From: Treponema sp.
GTDB taxonomy: Bacteria > Spirochaetota > Spirochaetia > Treponematales > Breznakiellaceae
Direction of reading: 5' to 3'
DNA length: 5,970 nt
NCBI GenBank assembly: GCA_009780545.1
Contig: WQZW01000102.1
Span: 1 to 5,970, forward strand
Position numbers and translations under genes: made by a program. Positions 5,141-5,970 of the stretch are shown here, piece after piece. Position 1 is the stretch's first letter; the number at the start of each line of letters is the position of its first letter. The notes under the pieces were generated by a model. It was not told where the DNA came from and made no database searches. It was given only the letters and a program-made list of their open reading frames with translations.

Positions 5141-5970
5141 TCAGGTCCACGGGGACATTCCCGCCGTGGTGATGTTTTCCCCGCCGATATTGGCCCCTGT
5201 TTTTTCCGCCAAGTCCTTGTAGTGGTTCACCCGTCTGGGCTTCTCCCCTCCGCCGGACTCCTTACCGCCGTTGATGACGATAATGGTGGCTCCAAAACCC
5301 CAGGTGATTCCCTTGCCGGCCGCACTTGCAAAGATTCCCTCGGGTTTCCAGGTTGACTGTATTACGTCATGGCAGCTTGCCTTGGGCAGATCCGGCGTCA
5401 TCCAGAACCATATTCCGCTCATCCAGCCCAGTTTGCCTTCCTTCGCCACCCGGCCCGGATTCTGCAACAGGACGTTTTTGTCGCCGAACGCCACGATGCT
5501 GAAAGGCCCGTAGTTGTAGTTCCACGAAAGCTGGATGCCGCCCCGACCGTGGTAGCTCTGCCCGGGAACCGGGGGAAAATCGACGCTTTCGTGGCTGGTG
5601 TAGGCGTCGCTGTATCCGCCCGCCAATACCACGTCAACTTCCTCGTTGTAAAAGAATCCCCACTTGGTTTGCTCATCGAGTGGCTGACTATCCCAGCCGC
5701 CGCCGCTTTCGTGTGCCATGTTGGCAAGCAGGCCGGCAAGTTCCCGCCGGTTGTCGTTCTCGATCTTCGAGTTGAGGAAGGTTCCGTAATCGACGGTCGT
5801 TTTGATAATGGTTTCATTACGACCATTGAAGTTTTCGCCGGTAAACACCGGATACCTGTTCCCGGTGGATTTCTCCACGAGATAGCCTTTGGAATTCGCC
5901 CTCGTGTATCCGCCCGCAACGTCCCTCGTCTCAAGTATGTAGGCCCATTTTGCGATCTCCCGGATTGCGG
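5141..5970 (-). CDS. GH19 chitinase-like protein, second tandem copy (N-terminus outside window)
   Basis: About 275 C-terminal residues of a second GH19 enzyme are visible. The frame stays open to the window edge (IREIAKWAYILETRDVAGGY at its start), so the first ATG inside the window near 5878 is not the real start. It aligns with the complete copy from about residue 108 to the end, roughly three quarters identical by eye. It keeps MAHESGGGW, WGFFYNEE and YHGRGGIQLSWNYNYG. The second glutamate lies 23 rather than 22 residues after the first, because the loop between them is one residue longer. The loop regions (SQPLDEQTK, LAGGYSDAYTSHES) differ most, which would fit divergence in substrate preference. 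By analogy with its neighbour it is probably also a lipoprotein, but the signal is not in view. Similarity between the copies ends at the stop codons. Confidence 0.9.
   Translation of the reverse strand, partial: AIREIAKWAYILETRDVAGGYTRANSKGYLVEKSTGNRYPVFTGENFNGRNETIIKTTVDYGTFLNSKIENDNRRELAGLLANMAHESGGGWDSQPLDEQTKWGFFYNEEVDVVLAGGYSDAYTSHESVDFPPVPGQSYHGRGGIQLSWNYNYGPFSIVAFGDKNVLLQNPGRVAKEGKLGWMSGIWFWMTPDLPKASCHDVIQSTWKPEGIFASAAGKGITWGFGATIIVINGGKESGGGEKPRRVNHYKDLAEKTGANIGGENITTAGMSPWT

Overview
The window looks like chromosomal DNA of a GC-rich (roughly 60% by eye) diderm bacterium. A TonB/ExbB/ExbD energy-transduction operon requires an outer membrane. A spirochaete, possibly Treponema-like, is my best guess, because the Rpn-type (PDDEXK_2) nuclease reading frame closely resembles the multicopy ones I associate with that group. 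This is an inference, not a measurement.

Layout. Positions 1-432 hold no convincing gene: a 22-G homopolymer (79-100) and a region with short palindromes and direct repeats. From 433 to 1344 on the + strand lies a decayed Rpn-family gene, preceded by one copy and interrupted by two copies of a two-hairpin palindromic element (A at 433-509, B at 938-1010, C at 1105-1175). A fourth, more diverged copy (D, 1461-1522) sits between the convergent rpn remnant and tonB and touches the tonB stop codon.

From 3641 down to 1522 on the - strand runs a compact operon, exbB-exbD1-exbD2-tonB. Its junctions overlap by 4, 4 and 11 bases, so it is almost certainly co-transcribed and translationally coupled. 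Together the products would form a complete inner-membrane proton-driven motor plus its periplasm-spanning energy transducer. No TonB-dependent receptor is in the window, so the substrate is unknown.

Upstream on the same strand are two tandem paralogous genes for GH19 chitinase-like enzymes. The first (3768-4901) is complete and is a lipoprotein with its own near-consensus sigma70-type promoter, a good ribosome binding site and a hairpin/T-tract terminator. The second (5141 to the window edge) lacks its N-terminus. The terminator suggests that the GH19 gene and the Exb/TonB operon are mostly separate transcription units.

The most noteworthy item is the palindromic element family. Each copy carries two adjacent hairpins 2-3 nt apart. 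The arms differ between copies, but both sides change together, so pairing is kept. One copy is read through in frame inside a protein-coding region, reminiscent of Rickettsia palindromic elements.
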